Shown here in pieces: positions 1 through 8,382 of a DNA stretch of 64,000 nt. The first letter of the stretch is position 1; each line of letters opens with the position of its first letter. The notes under the pieces were generated by a model, which was not told where the DNA came from, did not search any database, and saw only the letters and a program-made list of their open reading frames with translations. This DNA is from Acidimicrobiaceae bacterium (GTDB lineage: Bacteria > Actinomycetota > Acidimicrobiia > Acidimicrobiales > UBA8190). The translations under genes were made by a program, and so were the position numbers. The stretch is from NCBI GenBank assembly GCA_003151475.1, contig PLXQ01000033.1:1-64000 (forward strand). The letters run 5' to 3'.

Positions 1-22
1 GTCTTGACAAAGATAGGAGCGT
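1..22 (+). mobile_element. Right terminus of an IS110-family element cut by the window edge
   Basis: The first 22 bases match the 3' terminus of the complete IS110-like element at 6864-8382 read on its own sense strand (TTGACAAA, two or so variable bases, then ATAGGAGCGT). The rest of the element would lie to the left of the window. Only the terminus is visible, so this is an inference from a short match. Confidence 0.45.
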
Positions 23-263
23 CGCGCGGCGACGTCGTTATCGAGTGGGCGCCCTGAGGAGTCGGCCTTGCTGGATCGGCACGTATCGCCCGGGCCAGTT
101 AGTTACACACGGCCGTCGATGGGCCCGAGACCGTCTCACCGCCTCGACTAGCTACGCGGCCAGGTCCCGACGCCGAGGGCGGGCTTCAGATGACGACGCC
201 ATGCGCATCGACACTTTCAATTCGGTTAGCGACCCGTGCAGGTGAAGAGAGTTGTGTGCGTCG

Positions 264-698
264 CTAGAACATCTCGATCCATCGGCCCGAGAGAATCGCG
301 GGCTTGAGACGAAACAGGCCGTTCTCCTCAAGTGAGGTGGCGTCGGAAGCAGACGACAGCGACGACCCAGCCAATCCGAAACTCTCGAAACCGTCGACTC
401 GCCGTACAGGCCCGGTGGCGAACACGGTCCATCGCTGACCGCTGTCCTCCGCGAAGCCATCGGCCTGCAAGGCAGCGATATTCCCGTGGAGAGCCTTTTT
501 GAGCTGGTCACCGGAAACGGCGAACAATAGGTCTCCGTCGTCCAACCTGTAACGCACGGGGACTACGATGGGCATCACCCGCAGGGAGAGGGCGATGCGT
601 CCGAGCTGGGAACGGCCCAACAGGGCCAAACACTGCTCGTCGTCGAAGTCGTCGTTGTCGAGAAACCCCATTTTCCCTGGCCGGTCGACCCAACCCAT
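264..698 (-). CDS. PNPOx-like flavin/F420-type split-barrel protein
   Basis: A 144-residue protein of the pyridoxamine 5'-phosphate oxidase-like split beta-barrel class. The N-terminal part has the typical LLGRSQLGRIALS stretch followed by a PIVVPVRYRLDDGDLLFAV segment, which in this family forms the first barrel strands and the cofactor-binding face. A second strand pair (GQRWTVFATGPVRRVDG) follows. In actinobacteria such small proteins bind FMN, F420 or heme and are often stress-linked; the cofactor cannot be told from sequence alone. Two ATG codons are possible (698 and 671); neither has a convincing ribosome site, so the longer form is given. It stands alone, with no close co-directional neighbour. 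Confidence 0.72.
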   Translation of the reverse strand: MGWVDRPGKMGFLDNDDFDDEQCLALLGRSQLGRIALSLRVMPIVVPVRYRLDDGDLLFAVSGDQLKKALHGNIAALQADGFAEDSGQRWTVFATGPVRRVDGFESFGLAGSSLSSASDATSLEENGLFRLKPAILSGRWIEMF

Positions 699-1428
699 CT
701 TCTATGTGTCGCCTCGGCCAATCTCACCCCTCGCTTATTATCGCCATGCAACGACCGGGTCGGACAGGGGCAAAGGTCCCAATTCTCCATCTGCCCCGAG
801 AACGTGTCCGAGCCCGAGAATCGCAGGAGGACGCAGTGGTAGGGGATCGAGAGCGGATTGACACCGAACTCGCTGAAACACTCATGACTCGACTTCATTC
901 TGCCGGGCTCGAGCTTCACCCGAGGTCTGGCGCTTCCTCTCGGTGGGGAGGCTCGAGACCACATCGAGTTGGTGCAATCGCTCAGCGTCGTCAGTACCGA
1001 GCAGTCCCGGCGACCACAGCGGATCGCTGAATCGGCACAGGGCGTCCTACATCCGCCCCAATAACTCGACTCTTCGGTCCTCCGGATGGCTAAGAAAGCG
1101 ATGCCGGAGTTGCGGGCATCGTAGGCGTTGCGGTTCACAAGCCAAGTGTGATGTTGATGGTGCTGATTCAAGACGCTCGCCGACGCCTCCGTACAGCGCT
1201 GCTTGGGCACCTCCATGATCCTTCATGCCGCATTGTCCCGGCGCATCGACGGCCAGGCCGTCATTTCGCCGCGCTCCAGCCGCCTTCCTTGCCCTCAGCG
1301 GAGGGTCGGCCGGAAGCTCCACACCGGAGCCACTGCTTGATATTCGACTCGGCGGGCCTTCTGGTGCCCTTCAGCTGGGGAGCAGGCCGCGATGCGCCCT
1401 GGCCCGCTCACCTTCGTAAGCTGAAGAT
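699..1428. other. Intergenic stretch, no gene recognised
   Basis: Both strands contain open frames here, but none resembles a known family or has a ribosome site, and their composition is arginine and proline rich as expected of non-coding GC-rich DNA. No repeat or RNA gene was seen. Confidence 0.5.
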
Positions 1429-1466
1429 GTCACACCGTGTTCGTCACACCGTGCCCACGGTGTGAC
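1429..1466. promoter_or_regulatory. Triple 11-bp operator-like element upstream of the CBS gene
   Basis: GTCACACCGTG occurs twice in direct orientation (1429-1439 and 1443-1453, 14-bp period) and once inverted as CACGGTGTGAC (1456-1466), all perfect. The second and third copies form an 11-bp inverted repeat separated by two bases. It lies 72 bp before the ATG of the CBS protein. The layout suggests cooperative binding of a dimeric regulator, but a transcript hairpin is also possible. Confidence 0.6.
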
Positions 1467-1538
1467 GGACAGGGGCACGGCTCGATCAACATTCGGCTGC
1501 AGAGGCCATGTAAGGGCCTTGGGAAGGAGGGCAGAGCG

Positions 1539-1958
1539 ATGCGTGTCTCGCACCTGCTGGACGAGAAGGGCGCGGCGGTCACCACCATCCGGGGGGATGC
1601 CAAGGTGGCCGACGCGGTGGCCGAGTTGTGCCGGCTCCGAATCGGCGCCCTCGTGGTCTCCGACGACGGTGTCCACATCGAAGGCATGGTCTCCGAGCGG
1701 GACGTCGTGCGCCGGCTCAACGATCTCAAGGGGCGTCTCGTCGACGAACCGGTGTCGATGATCATGTCGAGGACGGTTCACACGTGCATACCCGAGGACG
1801 ACATCCTGGCCCTCATGTCGGTCATGGCCGAACGCCGGGTCCGGCACGTGCCGGTCGTCCGGGACGGCGTGCTCTGCGGCATCGTCAGCATTCGTGACGT
1901 CGTGAAGAGCCAGCTCGAAAATCTCGAGAGGGACCGTATACGACGATCGTCGGACTGA
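1539..1958 (+). CDS. CBS-pair domain protein
   Basis: A 139-residue stand-alone tandem CBS (Bateman) protein. The first CBS motif spans about residues 8 to 62 (VADAVAELCRLRIGALVVSD then GMVSERDVVRRL) and the second about 72 to 128 (MSRTVHTC then RRVRHVPVVRDG and GIVSIRDVV). Such modules bind adenosyl nucleotides and act as energy sensors; the partner here is unknown. The ATG at 1539 is chosen because GGAAGGAGGG lies just upstream. A close paralogue with the same domain order and ends sits at 57705-58136. The triple operator at 1429-1466 suggests regulated expression. Confidence 0.85.
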   Translation: MRVSHLLDEKGAAVTTIRGDAKVADAVAELCRLRIGALVVSDDGVHIEGMVSERDVVRRLNDLKGRLVDEPVSMIMSRTVHTCIPEDDILALMSVMAERRVRHVPVVRDGVLCGIVSIRDVVKSQLENLERDRIRRSSD

Positions 1959-2299
1959 CTCGCAGCCCTTCATTAACAATGCCAACGGCCGACCGACGCC
2001 CGTTGAATGGCCCGTCTGGTCGAGAGGTGTCGCCCGGGGGTGAGCGGAGGACGATCGGTCCGAGTGTCCTGTGGATCTTGCGCCTGTTATGCGCTGTCAC
2101 CTACCGGCACATTGAGGGCACCCTACGGCGTTAGCAACGCGCGTTCTGGGGCACGTGGAGAGTACCCATCGCCGGGCCAACGTGCCGAGCCATCGATCGG
2201 TGCAGCTGTCGTCTATCGCCTCGGGGTTATTTGTCAGGGTCAAGGTGTTTGACAAACCAGACCCGTCGGTACCCCCTGTCAATGCTGCGATGGCTCTCT
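1959..2299. other. Intergenic stretch, no gene recognised
   Basis: No supported gene, repeat or RNA was seen between the CBS gene and the acetyltransferase remnant that follows. Confidence 0.45.
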
Positions 2300-2446
2300 G
2301 TGTAGCCCCTTCGTCGGGTCGTAGGCGAGGTTCTCGGTCATCGTCTCGTTGGTGAAGAGACGGACCTCGTCGAGCCCAGCGGACTTGGCAATCTGCTCGG
2401 CTTGTCCGAGGAAAGCCGCTCCGACCCCGCAGTGCCGATGGTCCGG
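2300..2446 (-). pseudogene. GNAT acetyltransferase remnant
   Basis: The minus-strand frame encodes a fragment typical of the C-terminal half of GNAT N-acetyltransferases: GVGAAFLGQAEQIAKSAGL, then EVRLFTNETMTENLA. This corresponds to the acetyl-CoA-binding Q/RxxGxG/A helix and the following strand and Asn-containing loop. The N-terminal half and the last strand are absent in frame: the fragment runs straight into non-matching residues after LAYDP. It is therefore a decayed gene or one broken by frameshifts. Nothing nearby hints at its substrate. Confidence 0.6.
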
Positions 2447-2670
2447 AGCAACGGAACGCGGTTCGGGGGCTGAGGTCCATCGGCTAATGCTGCCATCGAC
2501 TGGCACACCCCAAGCGTCTTCACCGTCAGCAAGTCATTCTCGTCTCAGTCGACCCCTATGGCCCCAGGCCCCCCGCTCGCTCAGCTCGCCAGCATGTCGA
2601 GAGCCACTCGCCGGGAGGACTACCGTGGCGGGTACCTTGCTCCAATGCGAACGCCGGGGGTCCCGACACG

Positions 2671-3627
2671 ATGGCGGAGGTGACAGTAGGCGTCGATCTG
2701 GGGGGCACGAAGATCCAGGCCGTGGTCGTGTCCGACCGCATCGTCGTCGGCCAGTCCCGGTGCGCGACGCCAAAGACAGACGCCGGTGACGTGATGGCGG
2801 GGATCGTGGCGAGCATCCGTGCGGCGCTCGATACGGCCGGCAAGGGCCCGTCGGATCTCCGGGCCATCGGCATCGGCACGCCCGGGTCGGTGGATGCCGC
2901 CACCGGCCATGTGTCGAAGGCTTCGAATGTCCCTGGATTCATGGATGACGTGCCGCTCGGCCCGACCGTCAGCGAGGCTTTCGAGGGAACCTGTGTCACG
3001 GTCGACAACGACGTGCGGGCCGCCGTCATGGGCGAGTACCGGAACGGTGCCGGCCGCCCATACCGGAACCTTCTCGGCGTGTTCGTCGGCACGGGCGTCG
3101 GTGGGGGCCTGATACTCGAAGGCGAGCTGCGCCACGGCCTGGGGAACGCCGGCGAGATCGGTCACATGACGGTCAGACCCGGAGGCCGCCGATGCAGCTG
3201 TCACCGTCTGGGTTGCCTCGAGGCGTACGCCGGACGTATGTCCATTGAGCAGGCGGCAAGGCACCACGTGGACACAGGCCACAAGACCAAGCTCTTCGAG
3301 ATCATGGAGCGCAAGGGCCGGGACCGACTGACCAGCTCGGTGATCGCTGAGGCTCTCGATCAGGGCGACCGGCTCGCGATCGACCTGATCGACGCGGCCA
3401 TCGAAGCCTTGGGGTTAGCCCTCGCCAACGCCAACAACCTTCTCGACCTCGAAGCGATCATTGTCGGTGGTGGGCTGGGGGACCGGCTCGGAGAACCATT
3501 CGTCCGGAGGGTCGAGCAGGAGATGGCGAAGAACCTGCGGATCCCCGAACGACCCCCGGCTGTGCTGCAGACAGAGCTCGGTGATCTGTCCGGTGCGGTC
3601 GGCGCCACCGTGCTCGCCGGAGGCTGA
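2671..3627 (+). CDS. ROK family sugar kinase (glucokinase-like)
   Basis: A 318-residue ROK-family kinase, expected to phosphorylate glucose or a related hexose with ATP in the cytoplasm. The N-terminus has the phosphate-binding DLGGTK motif (residues 9-14). A second glycine-rich loop GTGVGGG lies mid-protein, followed by GNAGEIGHM, which supplies the family's metal-proximal histidine. The zinc site reads CSCHRLGCLE rather than the usual CxCGxxGCLE, so the cysteines are kept and one glycine is replaced by histidine. No helix-turn-helix domain is present, so it is a kinase rather than a NagC-like repressor. Length is normal. It converges on a second ROK gene at 3975-5000. Confidence 0.88.
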   Translation: MAEVTVGVDLGGTKIQAVVVSDRIVVGQSRCATPKTDAGDVMAGIVASIRAALDTAGKGPSDLRAIGIGTPGSVDAATGHVSKASNVPGFMDDVPLGPTVSEAFEGTCVTVDNDVRAAVMGEYRNGAGRPYRNLLGVFVGTGVGGGLILEGELRHGLGNAGEIGHMTVRPGGRRCSCHRLGCLEAYAGRMSIEQAARHHVDTGHKTKLFEIMERKGRDRLTSSVIAEALDQGDRLAIDLIDAAIEALGLALANANNLLDLEAIIVGGGLGDRLGEPFVRRVEQEMAKNLRIPERPPAVLQTELGDLSGAVGATVLAGG

Positions 3628-3974
3628 GGGAACTCATCGTCAGAGACGTGGCCGGATGAGGTCGGCGGCGCCACACCGGCGATCTCAGTCCCGAAACAGG
3701 GAGAGGAGGCGCACAGCGCCCCTGCCCCCTCTCACCGTCGACAAGGTGAGATTCGGACAATCCCGTCAGTTGGGCCTCGGCGGATTCGGTGGTTCCCAGC
3801 CAAGGAACGTCAGTTCGGCTTCGGCCACTTCGGTCCAGCGGTTGACGTCGCGGAGGTAACAGGTTCGACACCGTCTCGGCGACGAGTGAACCGTCTTCGA
3901 ACATTGTAGGGCCCGTTCGTACATCAACGAGCCGAATGTCAGACGCGGCCTGCAGGTGCGGCTTCCTCCGCCGA
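3628..3974. other. Convergent intergenic stretch, nothing recognised
   Basis: This lies between the stops of two convergent ROK genes. No clear terminator hairpin with a T run and no coding segment was identified. Confidence 0.4.
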
Positions 3975-5000
3975 TCAGAGCGTGTCAAGCGAGTCAAAAG
4001 CCGCGAGCGCTGCCCCTCGGGCACCCGCCATGTCCAGATCGGGGATGAGCGCGAACGTCGACCCCTCGAGCTGCTCCTCGCGGAGCGACGTGTGCTCCCG
4101 GACCTGTGCGAGGAACCACTCGCGAAACTTCGGCGAGGCCTCAACGACGCCGCCGCCGACGAAGTAGGCGTTCGGATCGATGAAGTTGCTCGCGATCGTG
4201 AAGAGCCGCCCGAGTGCCATCGCCTGCTGGCCAAAGATCTCGAGCGCCAGCGGGTCTTCGGAGTCTCCGTAGCCGCGGACGAGCTTCGCGGCCTCGCTGA
4301 TCGACGCCACGCTCGCGAGCTCGTGGTCGGGGAAGCGCGTCAGCCAGTAGGGCAGCAGGTTCCTCTCGATCCCTGTCAGCGAGGCGACGCTCTCAGCATC
4401 GGCGACGAAGCCGCACTTGCATTCCGGGACTGGCTGGCCGTCAGCGAGCAGTCCTTGCATCGGTATGTGGACGTGGCCGAGCTCGCCTGCCATCCCTGCA
4501 GCACCGCGGATGACACGCCCGGCCTCGATCACTCCGCCCCCCAGGCCTGTGCCGACGATCGCCGAGACCGAAGAGCGCAACGCTGCCTCGCGCCCGAAGT
4601 GCGCGTGATGAGCGTAGAGCGCGGCGGCATTGCCGTCGTTGTTGTAGATGACCGGAACGCCGAGGCGACGCTCGAGCACGTCGCGAAAATCGAACCCGTG
4701 CCAGGCCGCTTGGGAGAAGTTCGTCGCGCCCTTCGAGGAGATCACACCATCCGCGCTCGCCGGGCCTGGCGTCCCAAGGCCGACGGCGCGCACCGACTCC
4801 CTCGCCACGCCTGTGAGTCCGAGCACGTGGTCGAGGGCCTCGACGAGAGCCCCGACCGCCACATCCGGCCCATCTCGGACGCGGCTGGGGCTCTCGACCA
4901 GCCTGTCCACCAAGAAGCGCCCCGAGTCGTCGAGCACTGTCGCGCTGTTGCAAGTGCCGCCGTTGTCGAGGCCGGCGACGACCCATGAGCTGGAAGTCAA
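3975..5000 (-). CDS. ROK family kinase, divergent type
   Basis: A 341-residue ROK-family protein, probably a sugar kinase. The phosphate loop is LDNGGT instead of the common DxGGT, followed by a long N-terminal domain. GTGLGGG and GMAGELGHVHI mark the central ROK signature. The cysteine region reads PECKCGF and then AESVAS, so the first two zinc ligands are visible but the later cysteine of the CxCGxxGCxE consensus is missing. No DNA-binding domain is present. It is only distantly similar to the ROK kinase at 2671-3627, so the pair is not a recent duplication. The substrate is not predictable. Confidence 0.8.
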   Translation of the reverse strand: MTSSSWVVAGLDNGGTCNSATVLDDSGRFLVDRLVESPSRVRDGPDVAVGALVEALDHVLGLTGVARESVRAVGLGTPGPASADGVISSKGATNFSQAAWHGFDFRDVLERRLGVPVIYNNDGNAAALYAHHAHFGREAALRSSVSAIVGTGLGGGVIEAGRVIRGAAGMAGELGHVHIPMQGLLADGQPVPECKCGFVADAESVASLTGIERNLLPYWLTRFPDHELASVASISEAAKLVRGYGDSEDPLALEIFGQQAMALGRLFTIASNFIDPNAYFVGGGVVEASPKFREWFLAQVREHTSLREEQLEGSTFALIPDLDMAGARGAALAAFDSLDTL

Positions 5001-5402
5001 GATCCGCCTTCCTTCGCCCTCACCACCGCCGATGGTCTCTCCGTCTCCTTCGCAACGAAACGCGCCGGGAACCAGCGCCCCGCTCGGGACGGAATGCCAC
5101 GGTGCCGGTCCAATCGGAGATCGACCCCGAACACACTGCCCTCACCCTCGCTGCTGCCGAGGAGCTCCGAAACCATGTTCAGCATGAGCCTAGCAACGTC
5201 ATCCGAGTACCGTCGTGGGCTCTGATCGCGGTAGGAACCGCCCTTTCGGGCGGCCCGCGCAGATCCCAGCGTACGGACTTATCCCTGCAAGAACCGAATA
5301 CTGTCCCTGAACGCCGGGTAGAGGGCCCGCCAGAATGCCGCCGATTCGCCAGGCCGCCGACGAAGCGGACGGCGCTGATGGAGATGCCCGGAAATGAGAC
5401 AC
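5001..5402. other. Intergenic stretch, nothing recognised
   Basis: This is the leader side of the minus-strand ROK gene and the downstream side of the lipoprotein gene. No recognisable gene, repeat or operator was seen. Confidence 0.4.
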
Positions 5403-6014
5403 TCAGCCCCCACCGTGACCGTTGCTGACCCCGAGGGGCTGGAACACGCCCTTCGCAAAGAGTGAACGCAGTGAAGACGCGCGTAGCGCAGCCGAGCGAG
5501 GGGTAGAGGCACCGACAGTGATGTGCAGCGCCCAGAGCCGAGCGAGCGCCGGGCAGGGCTGTCCCGGTGGACACAGGATGGAGCCGGTGGCGGAAACGGT
5601 CGCCAGGCCTATCCGCAGGGTACGCACGTCGGCATCGAGCCTGCCCGAGGACTGCCGCTTGACGTTGACGACCTCGACGGCCGTCGAATCGCTCGACGGC
5701 GTACCCCAGGTGAAACCGGGATCGAGCACGATGTGAATGGTGACGCCGACCTGGGTGGAAACACTGCACGGTTGGGTGCTGTTGGTGATGACAACGTCGG
5801 GGCTGGCGACCACTCCGCATAGTGGCGCGACCGGCTCGGTAGTAGTGGGCATCGTGGAGGGATGGTTTGTCGCGGGCGTCGTTGTGGGGCTGGCCCTCGG
5901 CGAGACACCGGACGAACCGCATGCTGCCAGAAAGGTAGCGACGGCGAGAGCGGCCAGCCATGGTGCTAGCTGGAGGGAGTCAGTCTGTCGCCGGGACGGG
6001 AAGATGACGTCAAT
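5403..6014 (-). CDS. Putative secreted lipoprotein, start uncertain
   Basis: The frame encodes a lipoprotein signal peptide, LAPWLAALAVATFLAACGSSG, with a lipobox (LAAC). A Ser/Thr/Pro-rich spacer (PTTTPATNHPSTMPTTTEP) and a roughly 120-residue domain with two cysteine pairs follow. No family is recognised. The start is a problem. The only in-frame ATG (6203) would put 78 unlikely residues before the signal. A strong GGGGGAGG lies immediately before an in-frame ATT at 6012-6014, with no ATG, GTG or TTG at the right distance. Either an unusual start is used or the start codon has been damaged. The coordinate given is the first plausible codon after that ribosome site. Confidence 0.5.
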   Translation of the reverse strand: MDVIFPSRRQTDSLQLAPWLAALAVATFLAACGSSGVSPRASPTTTPATNHPSTMPTTTEPVAPLCGVVASPDVVITNSTQPCSVSTQVGVTIHIVLDPGFTWGTPSSDSTAVEVVNVKRQSSGRLDADVRTLRIGLATVSATGSILCPPGQPCPALARLWALHITVGASTPRSAALRASSLRSLFAKGVFQPLGVSNGHGGG

Positions 6015-6234
6015 CCTCCCCCGAAGGTGGTTGTTCGGTCCATGCCAGATGTCGCATGCATGATACCGGGTGGTCTGAGGGGAGTACCGGCATGGCGTCA
6101 GGGTTTGAGGGATCAGTGCGCTCCCTCGGCCCGGGGGAGAGACACGGGGTGTCCGGGAACCCCGATTATGCGTGCGCTTGGATCCCTCGACCGGAGAACT
6201 CAATCCTCGACCGGCACCGGCAATCTCAGGATGG

Positions 6235-6693
6235 TCAGGCTTGCGCTGTCACAAGAGCTTGGAGTGCTCGCTCAGCCGCAACTCGTACACGCCGAACGTG
6301 GTCCGCTTGGAGTCCAGCAACAGCCTGGATCGCGTCACCAAGACGCTGTCGGGCGATGACCTTCAGTGCCATCTCTCGTACGCGCCACGCCTCATCGGTA
6401 GTTCCACGGATTACAGCAGTAGCCGCGCGGTCCCCCCAGGCATAGAGGAGTCCTCGCATGGCCCAAACTCGTGGCCAGTAGCCACGCGTACCTCCAGAGA
6501 GCCCATTAATGATGGCGTGAGCCGCGGGTCCAGCAAGTGCGATCAGTAGCTCGTCGTCAGGGTCCTGTCCATCGAGTATGCCGATACATCCTGAGACGAC
6601 CGCTGTCAGTCCCCGACGGCTGCAATCCGCCTCGACACTCCGGCGAGGAGTCACTCCCCAGATACCTCCCACTCGCAACATTCTGACAGACAT
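6235..6693 (-). CDS. HEAT-repeat-like hypothetical protein
   Basis: A 152-residue protein whose C-terminal two thirds is a run of paired amphipathic helices (LLIALAGPAAHAII, then PRVWAMRGLLYAWG, then WRVREMALKVIARQ, then RVRVAAERALQAL). The repeated W/R-V-R-xxA pattern is typical of HEAT/PBS-lyase-type repeats. Such proteins are usually scaffolds. No catalytic motif or signal peptide is present. The start at 6693 is the first ATG; the N-terminal 30 residues are less convincing and translation may start later. Confidence 0.55.
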   Translation of the reverse strand: MSVRMLRVGGIWGVTPRRSVEADCSRRGLTAVVSGCIGILDGQDPDDELLIALAGPAAHAIINGLSGGTRGYWPRVWAMRGLLYAWGDRAATAVIRGTTDEAWRVREMALKVIARQRLGDAIQAVAGLQADHVRRVRVAAERALQALVTAQA

Positions 6694-7076
6694 TCATCTG
6701 GTCTCACCCGAGCCGTATTGCCGGGACCAGGATTGTCGCGGCAGGGTGCCACGCCACGTCGGGAGGGAGCGCATATCACCCTGATTCCAGGGTGGGTGGG
6801 AAGGGTGTCGCATCGTCCGCGACTGCCGAGTTGACGGACTGGTCTCCGGACTCGACCCACGCGACGCTCCTATGGTTTGTCAAGGGGTTTGTTCTCGGGC
6901 GGCATGTCAGCGGGCAGTGCAATCAGGAGCCACTCGACGGACGAGGGCAAGCTCTTATTAGGCCAAGCGTCAATGCGCTCCGAGCGGTGGTTCCGAGCGG
7001 CGGATCGGCAGATCGCGTGAAAGCCAGTCCCAAAGGACGGCAGCAAATGCGGAAGCCAGATCCGCGGCTCAGAGAT

Positions 7077-8117
7077 CTAGGCGCGATTGAGCTCCTTGAA
7101 GACCTCGCGCGCGACATAGCGCTTCAAGATCCGGATGACCTCGCGCTTAGAACGACCCTCCTTCGTGCGGCGTTCCATGTACTCGCGGGTGCGCGGGTCT
7201 GTGGCAAGACGAGTCATGACGATGCGCCACAGGGCTTGGTTGGCGTGTCGATCTCCACCACGGTCGAGCCGATGCCGCGTCACCTTGCCCGAGGAGGCTT
7301 GGATCGGTGCCACCCCACAGAGATGGGCCCAGGCGGCCTCCGAGCGCAGGCGCTCGGGGTTATCGCCGGCGGTCACGAGCAGGGTCGCGGCGGTATCGAT
7401 CCCCACGCCGAAGAGCCTCAGCATCTCCGGCGCACACGTTGTCACTAGATGACTGAGCAGCTCGTCGATGCCTGCGAGCTCTTGTTCGAGGGAGAGCACT
7501 CGACGTCCAAGCGAAGTGAGCGACACCTTGGTGGCATAGACGACCGGGTCTGTTGAAGCCCGAGCCCGCATGGCGGCCGTCTCGGCAACGAGTTTGGTGA
7601 TGGACAGACCCTTCAAGCGGGATCGGAGCTGGTCGGGGCCGGTGTAGCTCAGCTGGCGCATCTGGTTCAGGGCCCGCAGACGGGCGTCGCGAGCCGACCT
7701 CTTGGCCACCAGCAACGCCCGGATCGCCTCGACGTTGCCGTCTCGGGTCTTGGGTGCGCCAGTGACCCGGCCGCTCAATACGGCTCGTGCCGCCTCGACG
7801 GCGTCGGCGGGATCGGACTTGCCTTTGGTCCGCCGAACCTGGCGGTTCGGGCGGTCGACCTCGATCACCTCGACGCCGGCCCGGCGCAGGAAACGCCCGA
7901 GCCCCGCTCCATAGGCGCCGGTGCCCTCCACGCCCACCTTGGACACCGTGCCGAAGGCGCCCATCCACTCGAACATGGCCTTGTAGCCCCGGGGCGTGGC
8001 GTCGAACGACTCGACCCCGAGCACGCCGCCGATCGGATCCAAGGCGGCGGCCACGTGGATGTCCAGGTGGGTGTCGACTCCACCGATGACAGTGCGGTCA
8101 CGTTCTACGATGGTCAT
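7077..8117 (-). CDS. IS110-family transposase (DEDD recombinase)
   Basis: This 346-residue transposase has the two-domain layout of IS110 enzymes. The N-terminal RuvC-like DEDD domain starts with GGVDTHLDIHVAA (first Asp), with VGVEGTGAYG and KGKSDPADAVEA carrying later acidic residues. The C-terminal Transposase_20 domain has LFGVGIDTAATLL and WAHLCGVAPIQASSGK; the latter region carries the serine used in the covalent strand-exchange step of this family. The ATG at 8117 is preferred over 8138 because AGAAGGGA lies at good spacing. No frameshift is visible, so the element may be active. A close relative without the DEDD domain lies at 19557-20173. Confidence 0.93.
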   Translation of the reverse strand: MTIVERDRTVIGGVDTHLDIHVAAALDPIGGVLGVESFDATPRGYKAMFEWMGAFGTVSKVGVEGTGAYGAGLGRFLRRAGVEVIEVDRPNRQVRRTKGKSDPADAVEAARAVLSGRVTGAPKTRDGNVEAIRALLVAKRSARDARLRALNQMRQLSYTGPDQLRSRLKGLSITKLVAETAAMRARASTDPVVYATKVSLTSLGRRVLSLEQELAGIDELLSHLVTTCAPEMLRLFGVGIDTAATLLVTAGDNPERLRSEAAWAHLCGVAPIQASSGKVTRHRLDRGGDRHANQALWRIVMTRLATDPRTREYMERRTKEGRSKREVIRILKRYVAREVFKELNRA

Positions 8118-8382
8118 AGCCCATCCCTTCTCTCTCATGGGTTCAAGGGGTGGCGCGGCCGTCCCGTGAAGGAGTGACGGTGATCTCCGCCCTGCTCGTA
8201 ACAGAGCGGTCCATCACCCCTCTGGAACGGGGCGCGCCGTTTCTCTGGTCCGAAATCTGGCCGACACTGCAGCGTGGTCCCGCTACCGGACAGTCAGGCC
8301 GAGATCCCGGTGTGTTCGACGGTAGCGAGTTCCAACCATTCAGCGGTGGATTTGCACCAGAGAACACCTTTCATCCTGATTA
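8118..8382 (-). ncRNA. Candidate bridge RNA region of the IS110 element
   Basis: This is the 265-nt non-coding end on the 5' side of the transposase. It contains a perfect 7-bp stem (GCTACCG at 8282-8288 with CGGTAGC at 8320-8326) and a GCTC/GAGC hairpin nearer the gene. IS110-group elements are known to transcribe a structured bridge RNA from this end to specify donor and target. That assignment here is by analogy; the guide loops were not resolved. Confidence 0.4.

Larger units (their letters stand above)
6864..8382 (-). mobile_element. Complete IS110-family insertion sequence (about 1.52 kb)
   Basis: The element is defined by comparing the filled site here with the unfilled repeat at 13610-13823. 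The repeat reads CACGCG then CAAACGCG without interruption there, whereas here the two halves are separated by 1519 bp, within about 3 bp. It encodes one transposase on the minus strand and has long non-coding ends (265 bp on the 5' side and 213 bp on the 3' side). The 3' end is conserved in the truncated copy ending near 20388 and at the window start. There are no obvious terminal inverted repeats or target duplications, as usual for IS110. Confidence 0.85.

Noticed and set aside
1047-1322. Minus-strand short frame
   Set aside because: It has no start context or family and arginine/leucine rich composition typical of chance frames in GC-rich DNA.
3936-4988. Long plus-strand open frame of 350 residues over the second ROK gene
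   Set aside because: It is the antisense shadow of a well-recognised ROK kinase; its translation is Arg/Pro rich without family features.
6128-6175. Fourth full copy of the dispersed repeat
   Set aside because: Only the end (GGGAACCCCGATTATGCG) is similar; too short to call a copy.
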